From Entrophospora sp. SA101 (taxonomy: Eukaryota > Glomeromycota > Glomeromycetes > Entrophosporales > Entrophosporaceae), in NCBI GenBank assembly GCA_958430865.1, contig CAUDNR010000280.1:87811-110339 (forward strand): a stretch of DNA of 22,529 bases, given 5' to 3'. The first letter of the stretch is position 1; every line of letters starts with the position of its first letter. The position numbers and the translations under genes are program-made. Positions 20,570 to 22,529 of the stretch are shown here, in pieces. The notes below the pieces were generated by a model that ran no database searches, was not told the DNA's origin, and worked only from the letters and a program-made list of their open reading frames with translations.

Positions 20570-21294
20570 TTATTTGTTGGCAGTATAGGATGGTCTTGGG
20601 CAAGTAATATCTTTATATTCATCTTTCACAAATGGACGAATATTATGATAAAGATATTCTTGTCTTTTGTAATCCAAGGGAGGTGGTGTTAACATTAAGA
20701 TAGATAAAGCTCTAATTTCTTCAAAAATATCTGTTCTCCTAATTTTTAATAAATTAAATTCAACAAAAGAACCATTAGCAACTTCTTGAACTTTCACTGT
20801 ACCAAGATTTGATGCTTCAAAAGGAAATGTTGATATTTTTGTAGGCCATTTAATCTTTTAAAATAAATTCCTAAAATAGATTTGATATCTAAGTATTGAA
20901 AACCTTTTCCTGCCTTGTAGTATTGAGCTTTATTCAATCCTGCTGGACTAGATCTTTTCACTACATCAACTACATGGTCCAGACAATCTACCCTTGTCTT
21001 TCTATAAAGTTTTTTAATCATCCCAAAACTACCATCACATTTGAATTTGGTATGTCCAGGAGTCATGAAATTTAGTTCAATGTTTTCATAATAACCACAA
21101 ATTACTAAATATAAATAAAATCAAATGGTTGCATTATTTTTATTTTGTCCTCCATGAACATTCTGTACATATTCCATGTTTTCAAAAAAGTTATGTGATA
21201 CAGAATGTGCACAGGTTTTGTACAGGTCCAAGTATAATTAAATGAATCATGATAAGTCAGTCTCACCTGATATTTCATTATGTGAAGGGTCATC
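20570..21294 (-). pseudogene. DUF7869-type (transposon-derived) protein, C-terminal part, broken
   Basis: Similar to the DUF7869 proteins found in many copies in Rhizophagus and thought to derive from DNA transposons. In one frame: DDPSHNEISGETDLS, stop, stop, LYLDLYKTCAHSVSHNFFEN, NVHGGQNKNNATI (normally DNCxGQNKN), a stop where Trp is expected, then FYLYLVICGYYENIELNF and MTPGHTKFKCDGSFGMIKKL, YRKTRVDCLDHVVDVV, SSPAGLN. Near 20865 the frame shifts at an A/T run. The new frame continues KWPTKISTFPFEASNLGTVK, FVEFNLLKIRRTDIFEEIRA and PPPLDYKRQEYLY to a stop at 20570. Lesions: three stops and one frameshift; the N-terminal half is missing. A 13-base inverted match (AAAGTGTAAAAAG, 20470-20482 and 21387-21399) flanks it and might be element ends, though it is short and AT-rich. 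Confidence 0.75.
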
Positions 21295-21402
21295 ATTACT
21301 ATTTTAGTAATGTGTAATCTAATAATTTTTTATTTGTAATATTTCGTCATTAGCAAAATGATTATTTGTAATCTGTTGTAAGAGAACTTTTTACACTTTA
21401 AT

Positions 21403-21620
21403 GATTTATCATGAATAATGCATTAATATTTTATTATCTCAGCAGTTGTATCATCAATTGTATCATTCATTTATCATAAATAATGCATTAATATATTATT
21501 ATCTCATCAGTTATATCATCAAGTAATTTACAGAACATTCTTGTCTAATCATAAACAATACATCTGTATTTATTTATCTCATTTTTATATCATCATTTTT
21601 ATATCATCACTTATATCATT
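21403..21620. repeat. Degenerate tandem repeat, about 65-77-bp period, about 3 units
   Basis: Units begin at 21403, 21468 and about 21545. Each carries TTATCATAAATAATGCATTA-like sequence, then TATTATCTCATCAGTTATATC-like sequence. The last unit is the most diverged and is followed by extra TATATCATCA copies to about 21620. Confidence 0.7.
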
Positions 21621-21640
21621 GATTATCAGAGGATGTGTGC

Positions 21641-21771
21641 ATATCGCCAGAAGTTGGAGAATTTTTGGTAATGATGGTATAATTGATTTCTATGTAGAGG
21701 AATACCAATGGGGGATAGAATATTAATTGATGGAATTGGAATGAAAGAACACTATGAGCGATTTCAGACTG
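21641..21771 (+). pseudogene. Crinkler-type (CRN/CR) effector nuclease-domain remnant
   Basis: Three frames in succession give ISPEVG (21641 on), RIFGNDGIIDFYVEEYQWGIE, then ILIDGIGMKEHYERFQTG. The order matches the REase-like (PD-(D/E)xK) domain of Crinkler proteins of oomycetes and AM fungi: SPxVG, FGxxGxxDFYV, WxIE, LxxG, EHxxRF. Two separate 1-base losses explain the frame changes, after VG and after WGIE. The piece ends at a GT donor (GTAAAT, 21772). The Asp of DFYV and the Glu of WGIE, the usual catalytic pair, are both still encoded. No start, NTPase domain or downstream exon is present. A mariner element begins about 45 bp further on. Confidence 0.6.
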
Positions 21772-21814
21772 GTAAATTTAAGAATATAAATTTTATTTTA
21801 TTTTTTTTTAGATA

Positions 21815-21846
21815 CATGGGTTGTACAAAAAGTTTTGAGAAAATAC
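21815..21846 (+). mobile_element. Putative 5' terminal repeat of the mariner element
   Basis: CATGGGTTGTACAAAAAGTT followed by TTGAGAAAATAC has the look of a mariner end (G-G-T-T-G-T-A-C-A-A-A-A-A-G-T core). It lies about 150-175 bp before the transposase ATG, the usual distance in mariners. The matching 3' repeat would be beyond the window. 21847-21993 holds no other gene. Confidence 0.45.
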
Positions 21847-21993
21847 ATGTAACTTGATGATCTTTTCTTTAATAAAAGTAAAAATGTGAATAAAAAACCC
21901 TTAAGCCACAATCTTTTAAATAAAAAAAAAATCATTCAAATTGAGTCATTTGTTGTTAAGTTATAAATTTTTAAAGTTTGCCAGTAGAAACAA

Positions 21994-22529
21994 ATGGAAA
22001 ATTCAAAACGTGAATACCAAAGATACTACATTTTTGTTAGCTGGAAAAATAGCAAACCAGCTAAACAAATTCAACAGGAATTACAGGTTGCTGAGGGGTC
22101 TAATGCAGTATCTTTAGCATCTATTTATCATTGGATTGAAGCATTTGAAAGTGGAAAAAAAATAATGTTGAAGATGATTCACGTTCTGGACATTCTCACC
22201 CTTGAAAACATTGCAAAAGTTGATGATTTAATTAGTGATGATCCTCATATGACAATTACAGCTATTGAAGAGAATGTAGGTATTTCTAGAGGAAGTATTC
22301 AAAGTATTTTACATAATGAATTAAAAGTTCATAAAATTTGTAAAAAATGGGTCCTGCATGTTTTAACTGTTGAAAATAAAAAAAATTGGGTTGAAATTTC
22401 TAAGCAATTGTTAGGAATCCTTGATAATGGACTTAATAATATTATCACAGGCGATGAAACTTGGTTTCATTTTTTTACTGTACCAAGTAAAGAATCAAAT
22501 AAAACATGGGTTAAAAGTGGGGAAAATCA
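21994..22529 (+). CDS. Mariner-family transposase, N-terminal 178 codons, runs off the window
   Basis: It cuts and pastes its own element at TA sites. The frame starts at ATG 21994 and stays open to the last base. Residues about 8-55 match the first mariner helix-turn-helix (YYIFVSWKNSKPAKQIQQEL, SLASIYHWIEAFESG). The second (about 80-110) reads VDDLISDDPHMTITAIEENV, then GISRGSIQSILHNELKVHKI. Next come KKWVLHVLTVENKKNWVEI (in place of the WVPHxL signature) and IITGDETWFHF with the first catalytic Asp (GDETW). Oddity: between the two DNA-binding parts, the expected DDSRSGH-type linker is in another frame (NNVEDDSRSGHSHP), and the open frame instead reads IMLKMIHVLDILTLEN. A +1 shift at the A8 run (22154-22161) and a second compensating shift near 22200 would explain this. 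The later DDE residues are outside the window, so activity cannot be judged. Confidence 0.85.
   Translation, partial: MENSKREYQRYYIFVSWKNSKPAKQIQQELQVAEGSNAVSLASIYHWIEAFESGKKIMLKMIHVLDILTLENIAKVDDLISDDPHMTITAIEENVGISRGSIQSILHNELKVHKICKKWVLHVLTVENKKNWVEISKQLLGILDNGLNNIITGDETWFHFFTVPSKESNKTWVKSGEN

Noticed and set aside
21105..21296. Minus-strand open frame of 63 codons as a separate gene
   Set aside because: It is an off-frame reading of the DUF7869 pseudogene; the family similarity (GGQNKNNATI) is in the neighbouring frame.
1..22529. CRISPR arrays, bacterial operons or ribosome binding sites
   Set aside because: The sequence is eukaryotic, with spliced genes throughout; the repeats present are simple-sequence or transposon-type and lack spacer structure.

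Overview
The window looks like nuclear DNA of a filamentous fungus. The best guess is an arbuscular mycorrhizal fungus (Glomeromycotina, Rhizophagus-like). The reasons are: very AT-rich DNA; many short AT-rich GT-AG introns; a full-length eukaryotic Argonaute; and decayed BTB, Crinkler-type, DUF7869, Tc1 and mariner sequences of the kinds known to be expanded in that lineage. The genus is an inference; a fungus is close to certain from the CaMKK-like kinase and YME2 genes.

Layout. 1-1500 holds decayed coding scraps and an ATTTG-type pentanucleotide repeat. 1507-2206 (minus) is the 3' end of a proteasomal ATPase Rpt1 gene, cut off 24 bp from the start codon of a complete 19-exon Argonaute gene (2231-6380, plus, 894 aa, catalytic tetrad intact). 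Convergent to it is a 3-exon DUF1764 gene (6564-7130, minus, 139 aa). Next to that is a broken, intron-bearing STEEP1-like pseudogene (7277-7849, plus).

7850-12900 is a repeat-rich stretch without an intact gene. It holds a second ATTTG repeat, a BTB fragment, an internally deleted Tc1 element with one recognisable end, a degenerate copy of an unrecognised gene (10785-11634), and two adjacent non-autonomous elements with clear terminal inverted repeats (11699-12129 and 12148-12516).

12921-15229 (plus) is a complete 10-exon CaMKK/Ssp1-type kinase gene (437 aa) with a 13-nt micro-exon. It converges on a complete 16-exon YME2 gene (15761-19607, minus, 821 aa; RRM, membrane segment, RNA12/P-loop domain). 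A single-exon orphan coiled-coil gene follows (19952-20362, minus). The right end is again mobile-element territory: a DUF7869 pseudogene, a roughly 65-77-bp tandem repeat, a Crinkler-type nuclease remnant, and a mariner transposase open to the window edge.

Functionally, the three housekeeping or signalling genes (DUF1764, CaMKK-like, YME2) have no evident joint pathway. The Argonaute sits inside a mosaic of gene fragments, which suggests it came by segmental rearrangement; small-RNA silencing is its likely role. I found no convincing new multi-gene system. The Rpt1/Argonaute junction and the paired inverted-repeat elements are the most worthwhile leads. Exon boundaries were set by hand from reading frame, splice signals and family similarity, and were not checked against transcripts.
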